This document shows, piece after piece, positions 25,405 through 33,994 of a stretch of 64,000 nt of DNA (position 1 is the stretch's first letter; each line of letters opens with the position of its first letter). A program made the position numbers and the translations under genes. Source of the DNA: Halolamina litorea (lineage in GTDB: Archaea > Halobacteriota > Halobacteria > Halobacteriales > Haloferacaceae); assembly GCF_026616205.1 (NCBI RefSeq), contig NZ_JANHGR010000001.1, positions 868,001-932,000 of the forward strand, written 5' to 3'. The notes under the pieces are model-generated. The model was not told the DNA's origin. It saw only the letters and a program-made list of their open reading frames with translations, and did not search any database.

Positions 25405-25581
25405 ATGGAGAGTCAAGCGGTTCCGGGGGCCGTGCTCGTCGTCGGCGGCTCGGTACTCTACATCCCGGCGATGGTGCCCGGAACCACGTGGCTCGGCTAT
25501 CTCGCGGTGTTGCCGGCCACGCTCGCGTTGATCTACGGAACCCTGCTCGTCGCCCGCTCGGGCGAGGGGCGGGCTGTCTGA
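25405..25581 (+). CDS. Small two-helix membrane protein (58 aa)
   Basis: 58 residues with two hydrophobic helices, GAVLVVGGSVLYIPAMV (about 8-24) and LGYLAVLPATLALIYGTLLV (about 30-49), and a short basic/acidic tail. ATG at 25405, stop at 25579-25581 directly abutting the stop of the opposing aldolase gene. No family is recognised; it is supported by codon choice, helix pattern and exact packing between neighbours. Confidence 0.65.
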   Translation: MESQAVPGAVLVVGGSVLYIPAMVPGTTWLGYLAVLPATLALIYGTLLVARSGEGRAV

Positions 25582-26370
25582 TTACTGGTCCAGCGACTCG
25601 TAGTGTTCCTTCGCGGCGCGTGCGCCCTGCCGGAGGTAGCCGACGTCCGTGCCGACGATCTGGTAGTCGACGCCGTGTTCGAACCACGCGTCGATCTCCG
25701 CTGGCCCGGTCGCCAGCGTGCCAACGGGGACGCCCGCGGTCTCGGCCGCCGCGAACGTCGCGTCGAGGGCGTCGAGGAACGCCGGATCGTCGTACTCGCC
25801 GAAGCAGCCGAGGCTCGCCGAAAGGTCGGCCGGCCCGACGAACAGCGTGTCGATGCCGTCGACGGCAGCGATCTCTTCGGCGTGTTCGACCCCCGCGGCG
25901 GACTCGATCTGCGGGATCACGGCGATAGCGTCGTTGGCGGTCTCGAAGTACTCGACCGTGTGAGCGCCGTAATCGTTGGCCCGGCTGCCGGCGACGCCGC
26001 GCTCACCCTCGGGCGGGTACTTGGCGGCGGCGACCAGCGCCTCCGCTTCGGCGGCGCTCTCGATCTTGGGGGCCATCACGCCCGCCGCGCCGAGGTCGAG
26101 TGCGCGTTTGACCTCGGCGGTGTCGTTCTCCGGGACCCGGACGACGGCGTCGGTGTCGCCGGCGGCGTCGACGGCCCGGACGAGTTCGCCGGCGCTCTCG
26201 ACCGACAGCGGCGTGTGCTCCGTGTCGACGACCACGAAGTCGAAGCCCAGCCCCCCGGCGACCTCCGCGGCGGCCGTCGAGCCGAGCGACACCCAACTCC
26301 CGATCGGTGCGTCGTCGGCTGCGAGGCGCTCGCGGAGCTCCATCCGTTCGGTCCGCACGTGATTCGACAT
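25582..26370 (-). CDS. HpcH/HpaI family aldolase
   Basis: 262 residues, class II pyruvate aldolase fold. The diagnostic pieces are GSWVSLGSTAAAEV, FDFVVVDTEHTPLS, AAGVMAPKIESAAEAEALV, ERGVAGSRANDYG, VIPQIESAAGVEHAEEI (metal-binding Glu) and LFVGPADLSASLG (metal-binding Asp). Members cleave 2-keto-3-deoxy sugar acids or 4-hydroxy-2-ketoheptanedioate to pyruvate plus an aldehyde. No sugar-catabolic neighbours are present, so the substrate is open. Sites for Mg2+/Mn2+ appear intact. Confidence 0.9.
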   Translation of the reverse strand: MSNHVRTERMELRERLAADDAPIGSWVSLGSTAAAEVAGGLGFDFVVVDTEHTPLSVESAGELVRAVDAAGDTDAVVRVPENDTAEVKRALDLGAAGVMAPKIESAAEAEALVAAAKYPPEGERGVAGSRANDYGAHTVEYFETANDAIAVIPQIESAAGVEHAEEIAAVDGIDTLFVGPADLSASLGCFGEYDDPAFLDALDATFAAAETAGVPVGTLATGPAEIDAWFEHGVDYQIVGTDVGYLRQGARAAKEHYESLDQ

Positions 26371-26451
26371 GGCTCCCCTTCCACACCCGGCGGCAAAAAA
26401 CCGGCCGGCGTCGGGAGCGCCGCCGCTGAGCGGGTCGTGTTCCGCAAGAGT

Positions 26452-26473
26452 ATGGCCGGGGCGGGCTCCGAAC
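26452..26473 (-). repeat. 22-bp copy of the tRNA-Met 3' end (possible attachment-site relic)
   Basis: The 22 bases starting ATGGCCGGGGCGGGCTCCGA at 26452-26473 occur again at 26617-26638, where they are the acceptor/T-arm end of the tRNA-Met gene. The copies are direct repeats 165 bases apart, and three of the four bases before them also match (GAGT versus GAGA). Archaeal integrases often recombine into tRNA 3' ends and leave such repeats. The DNA between contains no gene. A 17-bp palindrome (CGGGAGCCCGGCTCCCG, about 26477-26493) follows the first copy. The rest of 26371-26617 shows no gene. Confidence 0.6.
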
Positions 26474-26617
26474 GTCCGGGAGCCCGGCTCCCGTCCCGCC
26501 GTTCACTCCGCAGGGCTACGTTCACGGCGACCGTTCCGGGTTCGCCGCCCGCGAGACCGCACCGGTTTTCGGCCGCCTCGCTCACGGCGTTCGCTCGTCG
26601 TCGGTGAAAACCGAGAA

Positions 26618-26769
26618 TGGCCGGGGCGGGCTCCGAACCCGCGATCTCCGCATGACCCAGGTCCGAGGCTCGGCGGGCCCCGTGGGGGTTGCGGATGTTT
26701 CCTAGGCGTACCGCACCGAATCTCGATACCCTATGAGTGCGGCGCTATGTCCAGCTAAGCCACCCGGCC
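26618..26769 (-). tRNA. tRNA-Met(CAU), elongator, with an intron of about 78 nt
   Basis: The acceptor stem GGCCGGG/CCCGGCC is perfect (7 bp) with discriminator A. The D arm is followed by anticodon stem CCGCA and loop CTCATA (anticodon CAU at 26733-26735). The 3' half resumes as A-TGCGG, pairing with CCGCA, then T stem GCGGG/CCCGC with loop TTCGGAG. The intervening sequence of about 78 bases lies after position 37, the standard archaeal intron site cut by the bulge-helix-bulge endonuclease. The G1-C72 pair distinguishes this elongator from the initiator tRNA at 51308. The terminal CCA is not encoded. Confidence 0.93.
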
Positions 26770-26795
26770 TCACTCTGGGGTAATCGCATCTCGGA

Positions 26796-26802
26796 CTTAA
26801 AC
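26796..26802 (-). promoter_or_regulatory. TATA box of the tRNA-Met gene
   Basis: GTTTAAG on the minus strand, 27-33 bases before the first base of the mature tRNA. Confidence 0.5.
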
Positions 26803-26865
26803 CCTGCCATCTCCGCCGGCCGTCGAGCCACGCGGATTTATGCCGTGGGGCGTGAACGCAAGAGC

Positions 26866-27873
26866 ATGACCCTGCCGGAGACCCTCACGCAGTACCTCGA
26901 CGGCGAGGAGCCGGTCGCGGAGGTCACACTGGGTGGCGACGACCGCCTCGTGGTCACGCCCACCCGGACGCTGGTCTACCGCGCTGAAGGGCTGCTCTCC
27001 GACGAAACCGTCGAGGAGTTCGCCCACGACGCCGAACGCATCTCCCTCTCGACGGGTCGCCGCAAGGCCAAACTCACCATCGACTACGGCCTCGACGGCG
27101 AGGAGACGCTCGCGCTCCCGAAGGACAAACTCGACGCGGTACTCCACCCGCTGCTCGCCGGCGTCCTCGACGCCCACGGGATCACCGACCCCGGCGAGAC
27201 GGTCAAGCGAACGTTCCGCTTCTCTGAGCTCACCCTCATCGTCACCGACAGACGTGTGGTCAAACACATCGGCCAGGCCGTCTGGGACGAGGAACACGAG
27301 GAGTACGCCTTCGAGAACGTGACCGACCTTGAGTTCGAACCCGGCAACGTCGCCACCAGCGTCGTCCTCACCCACGACGGCCGCCAGGAGCGGTTCAAAG
27401 CACCGAACGACGAGGCTCGAGCGGTCGAGGCCGCCATCACCGACGCGCTGCTCTCCTACCACGACGTTCGGGACGTGGCGGAACTCAGGGCACAGACGGA
27501 AGCCGACGAGGAGGCCGACGCCGAATCGACGGAGTCCAACTCTCCGTTCGGGGAGGGCCCAGACCTGTTCGGCGATACCGGAACCGACGCCGACGACGGC
27601 GACGCCAGCGACGACGCCGAAGCCCCATCGGACGGAACGGCCAACAACACCACCGACCGGATCATCGAGCAGGTAGCCCAGGAAGCCAGCCGCGCGACCG
27701 ACACGTCGGCTGCTGACGCCGAGACGGCGGCGACCGCCACCGACCCCGGTATCGATGACCTCGCCGCGGAGATCGACGACCTCCGGAGCGTCATCGAGAC
27801 ACAGCAGGCAGAACTCGAACGGCAGAACGACCTGATCGAGCAGTTGATCGAGGAGCTCCGACAGGGCCGCTGA
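26866..27873 (+). CDS. Haloarchaeal protein of unknown function with C-terminal coiled coil
   Basis: 335 residues. The N-terminal two-thirds (1-210) look like two tandem PH-like/bPH beta domains: each has a strand ending in a diagnostic 'VTPTRTLVYRAEGL' or 'VTDRRVVKHIGQ' turn, followed by DLEFEPGNVATSVVLTHDG. A long acidic linker (about 215-300) leads to a coiled coil IDDLAAEIDDLRSVIETQQA and on to the end (about 300-335). From memory it resembles DUF7115; unverified. ATTTAT at 26836-26841 is a TATA box at leaderless distance and rules out the longer in-frame start, which would run across the tRNA gene. Confidence 0.82.
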   Translation: MTLPETLTQYLDGEEPVAEVTLGGDDRLVVTPTRTLVYRAEGLLSDETVEEFAHDAERISLSTGRRKAKLTIDYGLDGEETLALPKDKLDAVLHPLLAGVLDAHGITDPGETVKRTFRFSELTLIVTDRRVVKHIGQAVWDEEHEEYAFENVTDLEFEPGNVATSVVLTHDGRQERFKAPNDEARAVEAAITDALLSYHDVRDVAELRAQTEADEEADAESTESNSPFGEGPDLFGDTGTDADDGDASDDAEAPSDGTANNTTDRIIEQVAQEASRATDTSAADAETAATATDPGIDDLAAEIDDLRSVIETQQAELERQNDLIEQLIEELRQGR

Positions 27874-27874
27874 G

Positions 27875-28753
27875 TTACGGCTCCTCGTTACGCCGGTAGG
27901 CGTCGATAGCCGGCTCGTACCCCTCGTAGACGGACGGGAACGTCGGCTCGTACCCCAGTTCCAACAGCCGGTCGTTCCGGCATCGTTTCTGACTGGCGAC
28001 GCGCAGCCCCGACGATCCGGAGACGCCCGCAAGTCGCTCTTCGACGGTCAGTTTCTCCGGTTCCGGCTCGCCACACTGCTCGGCCAGCCAGTCGGCGAAC
28101 GCCCAGCGGTCGACGGGCGTGCCGTCGCTCACGAGGACGGTCTCCCCGCGGGCGACGTCTTCGGTCAGGAACCACGCCAGCGCGCCGGCGGCGTCGTCGC
28201 GGTGGACCGAGTTCCGCCAGCCCGCCGTCACCGAGTCGAGGTACGACTCGATCCGGTAGCGACCCGGGCCGTAGAGCCCGGCGAAGCGCGCCACGGTGCT
28301 ATCGAACTCGCTCCGGTGGACGAGCGCCTCGGCCTCAGCGATCACCGCGGCTTTGGGTCGCTCCGGGGCGACCGGCGTCGATTCGTCCACCCAGTCACCG
28401 TCGTGGTCGCCGTAGACGCCGGTCGTGGAGGTGAACAGCAGCCGTTCGGGCAACTGATCGCGCCCCGTGAACTCGGTGACGACGGCGCCGAGGCCGTCGA
28501 CGTAGAGCGAACGCGCCCTTTCGACGCTCCCGCGGCCCGCCGATGCGGCGAAGACCAGCGCGTCCGCGTCGGGGAGCGACCCCACTGCTTTCGGGTCGGT
28601 CAGATCAGCCTGAACCGCGCTGACGCCAGCAGCCTCGACGGCGTCGGCACTCGACTCCGAGCGGACGACGCCGGTGACGGTGTGTCCCGCGTCGAGCAAC
28701 TGCCGTCCGAGTTCCCGGCCGACGTAGCCACAGCCGAGTATCAGGACGTGCAT
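27875..28753 (-). CDS. NAD(P)-dependent epimerase/short-chain dehydrogenase-like protein
   Basis: 292 residues. The Rossmann nucleotide-binding loop is ILGCGYVGRELGRQLLDAGH. STTGVYGDHDGDWVDE contains the Ser and Tyr of the extended-SDR active site, although the Lys of YxxxK is not obvious. FAGLYGPGR and WRNSVHRDDAAGAL are typical of the YeeZ/SDR_a-type subgroup. It is probably an NAD(P)-binding epimerase or reductase with an unknown substrate. The TGATG overlap with the upstream gene implies translational coupling. It is the last gene of the minus-strand series. Confidence 0.87.
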   Translation of the reverse strand: MHVLILGCGYVGRELGRQLLDAGHTVTGVVRSESSADAVEAAGVSAVQADLTDPKAVGSLPDADALVFAASAGRGSVERARSLYVDGLGAVVTEFTGRDQLPERLLFTSTTGVYGDHDGDWVDESTPVAPERPKAAVIAEAEALVHRSEFDSTVARFAGLYGPGRYRIESYLDSVTAGWRNSVHRDDAAGALAWFLTEDVARGETVLVSDGTPVDRWAFADWLAEQCGEPEPEKLTVEERLAGVSGSSGLRVASQKRCRNDRLLELGYEPTFPSVYEGYEPAIDAYRRNEEP

Positions 28754-29178
28754 CAGCGTCGGGCGTCGACGTACGCTTGGACAGCGGCGAACTGGGCGAG
28801 GGTCGCCGGCAGCCGCCCTTCGATCAGTTGCTGTATCTCCTTGCCGTCGAGGTCGAGATCCGTCTCGCGAGCGATGGTGTCGACGTCGACGACCGCCGCC
28901 GACATCCCCATCAGGACGTGATCGCGGGCCTCCCACGCGATCGATTCGGCGTCCGGCGCGCCGTCCTCGAGTGCGAGCACCGCGGCCGCCTCTTCGAGGG
29001 TGAGCTCCGGTTCATCACCGTCGGCGAGCGCCGCCACCGTGTCCCGGTCGAGCCCCGTGGCACCGACGACGGTGTCGACGCCCAGTTCCGCGACGACCGC
29101 CGCCAGTTCCGCGAAGTACGTCGCCCGGAGCGCCGACGGCGACAGCTCCTCGCCGGCCTCGGCTACGTCGTGCAACAT
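28753..29178 (-). CDS. Conserved haloarchaeal protein (DUF5791-like)
   Basis: 141 residues, all alpha. LRATYFAELAAVVAELGVDT, GLDRDTVAALADGDEPELTL and the C-terminal DLDGKEIQQLIEGRLPATLA suggest two helix-turn-helix-like bundles, as in the haloarchaeal family I remember as DUF5791. No metal ligands. It overlaps the following epimerase gene by one base. It lies 35 bases downstream of the pilus-type operon. Function unknown. Confidence 0.82.
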   Translation of the reverse strand: MLHDVAEAGEELSPSALRATYFAELAAVVAELGVDTVVGATGLDRDTVAALADGDEPELTLEEAAAVLALEDGAPDAESIAWEARDHVLMGMSAAVVDVDTIARETDLDLDGKEIQQLIEGRLPATLAQFAAVQAYVDARR

Positions 29179-29213
29179 AGCCGCCTGTGGGCGTCGCCCG
29201 GGCAAAACGGTTG

Positions 29214-32200
29214 TTACTCCGGCTGGTTACCGTCCTCGCAGGCGTCGCCGTGCTCCACGCCAGGACAGGGCCACCCGGGCGACTGTTCGTCCCGGTTCCC
29301 GTCGACGTCGCCGACGCCGGGCGGTCCCGACGGGACGACGGCGACGACCGTCGTCGATGCGTCGAACGATACGCGTTCGTTCCTGCCGAGGACCTCCGCC
29401 TCGCCGTCGCCGTCGGCGTCGAAGCGAACCGTCGATCCGTCCCGGACGTAGCGAACCACGCCCCCACTCCCGTCCGGGCCGGTGCCCGCCGCTCGCACAG
29501 CGAACCGCCCGTACTCCCCGCGGACGGTGACGCTCCAGGCGTTCGCGGTCGCGATCCAAGGGTACGGCGGCGGTGCGACCGGGACGCCGGCCGGCAGCCG
29601 GGACGCCCCAGTGAGCCGTCGCATCGCACGCCGGCTGGCGTTCTCCGTCAGTGCACTCGCCTGCTGGCGAACCAGTCGTTCGGCCAGCCGCTGTGTCGCC
29701 GACGCGGTTCGGTTGGTGGTCGCGGCGGGCACGCTCGTCTCCCGCTCGGCGTCGAGTTCGCGGAGCCGGACCCGCACACGGACTGCCGCTTCGTCGGCCG
29801 TCGCGGCGTCGACGCCCCCAGCCGCCAAGGAATCGGCGAACGCGGCGGCGTAGCTCCCGTTCGCCATCGCCTGCGCCCGGTGGCCCAGCGTCGACCAGCG
29901 GCTTCGGGTGTCGACGACTGCCGCCCGACAACGGTCCCGTTCGATCGCTGTGCCCTCCAGGGCGGCGTCACAGGCTGCCCGTTCCGCGTCCAACGTCGAC
30001 CGGCGGACTGCGACAACGAGTTCCTCACGGGTGCCAGCCAGTACCGCCGACCCGTTCGTCTGCGTGCCGGCCGGCGCAGTCCGGTTCGCCGCGATCAAGG
30101 TCGCCGCCGCAGTGCCGAGGCTCACCTGTCGATCGCCGCCCCCGAACAGCGTGTCCACGAGGCCGTCGGCAACGTCGCCGTACGGCATGGCGACCCAGTT
30201 CGTCGTCCGTGCCGTGAGCGGGTGCGCCGACTCGCCGGCCGGGACGCTCGGCACCCGTTCGTGGTCGACCGGTTCGAGGGTGAGGTAGGCTGGCGAGCCG
30301 TCAGGCGTCATCGAGAGGCCGTCGTCACCGCTTTGCCCGCGCTGGTGCGTTCCGACGGGTGGCACGTCGTCCGCCCCCTCCCGGCCGAGGGCGATCAGTT
30401 CCGAGAGCGACCCTGTGACCCGACCGGGGAGTTCCTCGCGGTAGTCGACGTTCCGACCGCGCGTGTTCGCGGCTCGGTCCTCCAGCGACGCGAGGACGCG
30501 GTCGAGGAACGCTGCCCGCGCGGCGACTCGTGCTCGGTCGGCGACGCCGTCGTAACTCTCCGGGGCGTCGAGTAGCGCCGTCCGGCGCACCCGCAGTCGT
30601 TCTGCCAACAGCGCAGGTGCGTTCGCCTCGCCGACGGCGACCGCCCGGCGCGGCACCGAGACCGAGACGTTCGCGACCCGCTGGCGGAGCCCCCGAAGGT
30701 CCGCGGTGATCCACGCGTCGAGACCGTCGGGCCGCGCCCCGGTGACGGTCCGCGAGTGTTCGAGGGAACGCCCATTGCCGCCCGCCCGAGCGACGGTTTC
30801 TGCGATGGCGTCGATGCCGCCGTTCGCTTCGACCAGCGCCTCTGCTGCACGCCGGCGAGCACCGACGAGGTTCGGGCCGTCGAGAGCGCCGCCGCGCTCG
30901 AACAGCGGTTCCGTCCGCCGGTCCAGTGCCGTGTCGTCGGGCGCGTACATTGCCCCGACATGCACGGCCACGTGGACAGTCTCGTCCCACTCGTCGGTCG
31001 TCGTCCGGAACGTCCCGTTGCGGTACCAGCGCCGCTCGATGGTGTGACGGGTCGTCACCTTGCGCACCGTCTCGACGGTCGCGCCGGTGCGTGTCGAGGG
31101 ATGGGCGACGACGGTGACTCTCGTCCGCTCGCTCGTCCGTTCGGTCAGGAGCGTCCAGTTTTCCAGCCTTGCGGGCGTCCGGGGTTCGCTCGAACGGTTC
31201 AGAACCTCCGTCCGAAGTCGGGCACGGACGCGGTAACTCCCGGCGGTGTCCGGTTGCTCGCTCGCGAGGAACGCCTCGTCGGCCGCGGCAACTGGTTCGG
31301 CGGTGATCGGCGGCGCATCCGGTGGTCGGGGGTCGAACCCGCTCTCCGCCGCCGGGTCCGTATCGGTTCCGACGGCGCCCGGGTCGAGGAGCGTCTTCGT
31401 CCAGTCGGCGGCAGCACCGTGGCGGCCGCCGAGCACGTCGAGCACGCCGACCCGGACTGTCGCCACGCCGACGGCCCGTTCCCCGTCGGGGTCGGCGCGG
31501 CCGAACGCTGCCCGCTGTTGGGCGAGGAGTGCGGCGTTCGTCGAGAGCGCCACGTGGCGGTTCCCGAGCACGTTCTGTATCGGCGCCCCGCCGTAGCGCC
31601 CGTAGGCTCGCGCCATCGTTATCGCCGTCAGCCGCCCGGTCAGCCCTCGTGCGAGCCCTGGTCCGGCGATCGCGCCACGGTTCAGCCGTCTCTCGTACCG
31701 TTCGGTTCGCCGGTGGAGCGCCAGCGTCGGTGTGGCGACGGTCAGACTGACGTTTTGGCGCCGTTCGGCGACGACTCGGCCGTCGTTGTGGGCCCGTATC
31801 GTGACGTTCCGGAGCGTGACGACCATCGACGCTCCGCCGTCTGTCGGTCGCACGTCGACCCCGCGTTTGGCCCGCCGGAACGACTCAGTCGCGCCATCGA
31901 TCGCGGGAAGCCCCGCCGTTGCGGTGACTCCGTTCCGCCGGCGGGTGATCCCCGAGAGGGCCTCGCGAGCCTCTGCGGCGATCCTGAGTCGAAGCGCGTC
32001 GGCGAAGGGCGCTGACTCGTTCACTGCCCGGCCGGCCGGCGTATCGGCCGGCGCGGTCACCGGTTCGAGAGCGGATTCCCGGGCGGCGGTACGGACTGCG
32101 GCCCGTAGTGCCGGACGGGTATCACGGCTCACGTCGTCCATCGCCGCTCCGGCGGGTCGTTCGACCGACGGCGCCGAACGGTCGGCGACGCCCGTCGCGT

Positions 32201-32279
32201 ATACCGAGGCGCCGAGCAGCACCAACACGCCGATCAGCGCGAAAGGGACCCGGCCGCGTCGGTCGTCACAGAAGCTCAC
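29214..32279 (-). CDS. Large membrane-anchored protein of the pilus-like operon (DUF7286-like)
   Basis: 1021 residues. The N-terminus is short, basic then hydrophobic (DDRRGRVPFALIGVLVLLGA at about 4-23), like class III (pilin-type) signals. The remainder is a very long, mostly extracellular Ala/Arg-rich region with helical stretches and many N-X-S/T sites, ending in a Cys-containing tail. The GTG at 32279 overlaps the upstream stop (GTGA), which fixes the start. The family is found, from memory, next to T2SS/T4P ATPase genes in haloarchaea (DUF7286). It may be a structural or tip component of the surface filament; no enzyme motif is seen. Confidence 0.82.
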   Translation of the reverse strand: MSFCDDRRGRVPFALIGVLVLLGASVYATGVADRSAPSVERPAGAAMDDVSRDTRPALRAAVRTAARESALEPVTAPADTPAGRAVNESAPFADALRLRIAAEAREALSGITRRRNGVTATAGLPAIDGATESFRRAKRGVDVRPTDGGASMVVTLRNVTIRAHNDGRVVAERRQNVSLTVATPTLALHRRTERYERRLNRGAIAGPGLARGLTGRLTAITMARAYGRYGGAPIQNVLGNRHVALSTNAALLAQQRAAFGRADPDGERAVGVATVRVGVLDVLGGRHGAAADWTKTLLDPGAVGTDTDPAAESGFDPRPPDAPPITAEPVAAADEAFLASEQPDTAGSYRVRARLRTEVLNRSSEPRTPARLENWTLLTERTSERTRVTVVAHPSTRTGATVETVRKVTTRHTIERRWYRNGTFRTTTDEWDETVHVAVHVGAMYAPDDTALDRRTEPLFERGGALDGPNLVGARRRAAEALVEANGGIDAIAETVARAGGNGRSLEHSRTVTGARPDGLDAWITADLRGLRQRVANVSVSVPRRAVAVGEANAPALLAERLRVRRTALLDAPESYDGVADRARVAARAAFLDRVLASLEDRAANTRGRNVDYREELPGRVTGSLSELIALGREGADDVPPVGTHQRGQSGDDGLSMTPDGSPAYLTLEPVDHERVPSVPAGESAHPLTARTTNWVAMPYGDVADGLVDTLFGGGDRQVSLGTAAATLIAANRTAPAGTQTNGSAVLAGTREELVVAVRRSTLDAERAACDAALEGTAIERDRCRAAVVDTRSRWSTLGHRAQAMANGSYAAAFADSLAAGGVDAATADEAAVRVRVRLRELDAERETSVPAATTNRTASATQRLAERLVRQQASALTENASRRAMRRLTGASRLPAGVPVAPPPYPWIATANAWSVTVRGEYGRFAVRAAGTGPDGSGGVVRYVRDGSTVRFDADGDGEAEVLGRNERVSFDASTTVVAVVPSGPPGVGDVDGNRDEQSPGWPCPGVEHGDACEDGNQPE

Positions 32280-33115
32280 GGCGACCACGTCCGTACGGAG
32301 ATCTCGACAGTCTCCAGTTCGAGCCTGACGGTCACCTCGTCTGAATCACCCGGGCCACGGAGGTCTGCGGCGATCCTGTCGGCCATCGCCGCCGCGATCA
32401 GTCGGTTCGCGGCGTGAGTGGCGCCTCGATCGATCGCTTCGTCCGTATCCACGCCGTACTGCTCGTCCACCCGCTGGTAGCGATGGCGCACGAGGTCGTC
32501 TACCGGTGGGTCACCGGCAAGCGCCAGCCGCCCCTTCTCGGGCGGCAGGAGCCCGGCGACCAGCGACTCGGCCGCGGCACGACCGATCGCGTCGGGGGAC
32601 TGGTTCGCGGTCTCTCGGTCTGTCAGTCCATCGACCCCACTCGGTGCGAACACGGTCGCCGCGTACACGTCTGCGTCCGGGGGCGGCGACGGTCCGACCG
32701 CGAACGCACGGCCCACGTCACCGCCCGGGACCGGCTCCCACGTCACCTCGACACGAGTCCGTGGCGGCAGTTGTTCGGCGACAGTCTCCCGAACCGCCGC
32801 CGCGAACCCCTCGCTCGTCCCGGTGAGCGCTTCGCCGTCGACGTGAACCGTCCGAACGGCGGCGTCGGCCAACAGCGAGACGAGTGTGCCGTGAGCGACC
32901 CGGCGGAGCTCGGGGTTGTCGTCGCCGGCCGATCCGGGAACCGGTCGCAGCCGGTACGGAACCTCCGCAGTCGTCGCGGCCAGCGTCTCGGCGACTGCGT
33001 CGGCACGGTTGGCGTCGCCAGGGCCGGCCTCCGGCGTTGGCGCGCTCGTGACGGTGACGGCGGCGGCGCTGAGCAACAGCAGACACAGACAGGCGTCCAG
33101 CGCTGCGCTGGTCAT
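32276..33115 (-). CDS. Secreted/membrane protein of the pilus-like operon (DUF7284-like)
   Basis: 279 residues. A hydrophobic start (ALDACLCLLLLSAAAVTVTS, about 4-23) is followed by an extracytoplasmic domain that includes RLRPVPGS, RVEVTWEPVPGGD and a conserved middle with RQ-type helices. It probably functions as an anchored subunit. It overlaps both neighbours by four bases (ATGA and GTGA). A long in-frame upstream extension lies within the preceding gene and is rejected. The family number is from memory. Confidence 0.8.
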   Translation of the reverse strand: MTSAALDACLCLLLLSAAAVTVTSAPTPEAGPGDANRADAVAETLAATTAEVPYRLRPVPGSAGDDNPELRRVAHGTLVSLLADAAVRTVHVDGEALTGTSEGFAAAVRETVAEQLPPRTRVEVTWEPVPGGDVGRAFAVGPSPPPDADVYAATVFAPSGVDGLTDRETANQSPDAIGRAAAESLVAGLLPPEKGRLALAGDPPVDDLVRHRYQRVDEQYGVDTDEAIDRGATHAANRLIAAAMADRIAADLRGPGDSDEVTVRLELETVEISVRTWSP

Positions 33116-33522
33116 CGGTGAATCACCACTCGAAGCCACCCCGACCTGACCTGGCCGGGACTGATCCGGATCGGTACGCGGCGGTCTGCGGCCCGTGACT
33201 CGGCCGTTGGTTTCGGTGCCGGCCCGGCACTCCACCGTCGGTCTCCGGCACGCAGTTCGACGTAGAGTTCCCACCCGTCGGGCCCGACACTCGTCGAGGG
33301 GGCTACCTCTCCTGGGGCAGCGACGCCAGCCGGTGCGACGACATCGTGAACTGCCGAGAGCGTCGGCGTTGCTACGTCGCGGTGGGTCGTCGGGACGGCG
33401 CCGGCGAAGGCGGTGGCGTACAGCGAGAGTCCGAGGCCGATGGCCGTGACGGCGACCAGCGCCGCCGTCGGCGACACCTGCCCACGGCGCTCAGACGCCG
33501 ACGAGGGTAAAGCGCTCCCCAT
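33112..33522 (-). CDS. Pilin-like minor subunit of the pilus-like operon (DUF7285-like)
   Basis: 136 residues. The N-terminus ERRGQVSPTAALVAVTAIGL has the archaeal type IV pilin pattern: basic residues, Gly before the cleavage position, then Gln-Val-Ser-Pro and a hydrophobic helix. The remaining 100 residues form a short beta-rich exported domain (WELYVELRAGDRRW). A prepilin peptidase is not in the window. The start overlaps the upstream gene by 32 bases. It is a candidate minor pilin. Confidence 0.8.
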   Translation of the reverse strand: MGSALPSSASERRGQVSPTAALVAVTAIGLGLSLYATAFAGAVPTTHRDVATPTLSAVHDVVAPAGVAAPGEVAPSTSVGPDGWELYVELRAGDRRWSAGPAPKPTAESRAADRRVPIRISPGQVRSGWLRVVIHR

Positions 33523-33973
33523 CCCAACTCACCCCCGTAACGGTGATTTTCTCGGACGCGACCCACCGTGGATCGCGGTTCCGTGCTGCCTCGACCGCGG
33601 CGATGAACGCGTCACGGTCGGAGAAGGCGGTCTGGGGTGCAGTTCCTGCGAGCACCGCCCGGAGTGGTCCGTCTCGAACGGGCACGATGGGACCGAACGC
33701 GAAGGTCGCGTGCGCGGTGCCGCCCTCGTTCCGGAGCGCGATCCCGTCGGGTCGGAGCCTGACGCTGTCGGCTGCATGTCCGTGAGTCGTGATAGACGGT
33801 GCCTCCGCGACGGCGACGCGGTCGACGGTGTCGGCGACGCCACCGGCGTCCGGTGCGGGGCGGGCCGGGAGCGACCCGGCGACCGCGATGAACGCGACTG
33901 CAGCGAGCACGAGGCCGGCGTGGAGCGCCGGCGAGTCGGTCGGGAAAGAGAGCACGGGGCGGAGTGGCCCCAT
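33491..33973 (-). CDS. Exported protein of the pilus-like operon (DUF7283-like)
   Basis: 160 residues with one N-terminal membrane segment (GLVLAAVAFIAVAGSL, about 20-35) followed by an extracellular beta-rich domain containing VRLRPDGIALRNEGGTAHAT and GPIVPVRDG. The latter resembles the fragments by which archaeal pilin-like proteins pack (GN/G-rich beta strands). It starts 21 bases after the stop of the membrane-platform gene. Function unknown; presumed filament-associated by context. Confidence 0.78.
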   Translation of the reverse strand: MGPLRPVLSFPTDSPALHAGLVLAAVAFIAVAGSLPARPAPDAGGVADTVDRVAVAEAPSITTHGHAADSVRLRPDGIALRNEGGTAHATFAFGPIVPVRDGPLRAVLAGTAPQTAFSDRDAFIAAVEAARNRDPRWVASEKITVTGVSWDGERFTLVGV

Positions 33974-33994
33974 TCTCCCACTTGAACTCTCGGC

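Noticed and set aside
26452-26473. A second tRNA gene next to tRNA-Met
   Set aside because: Only 22 bases of the 3' end are present and no anticodon arm can be drawn.
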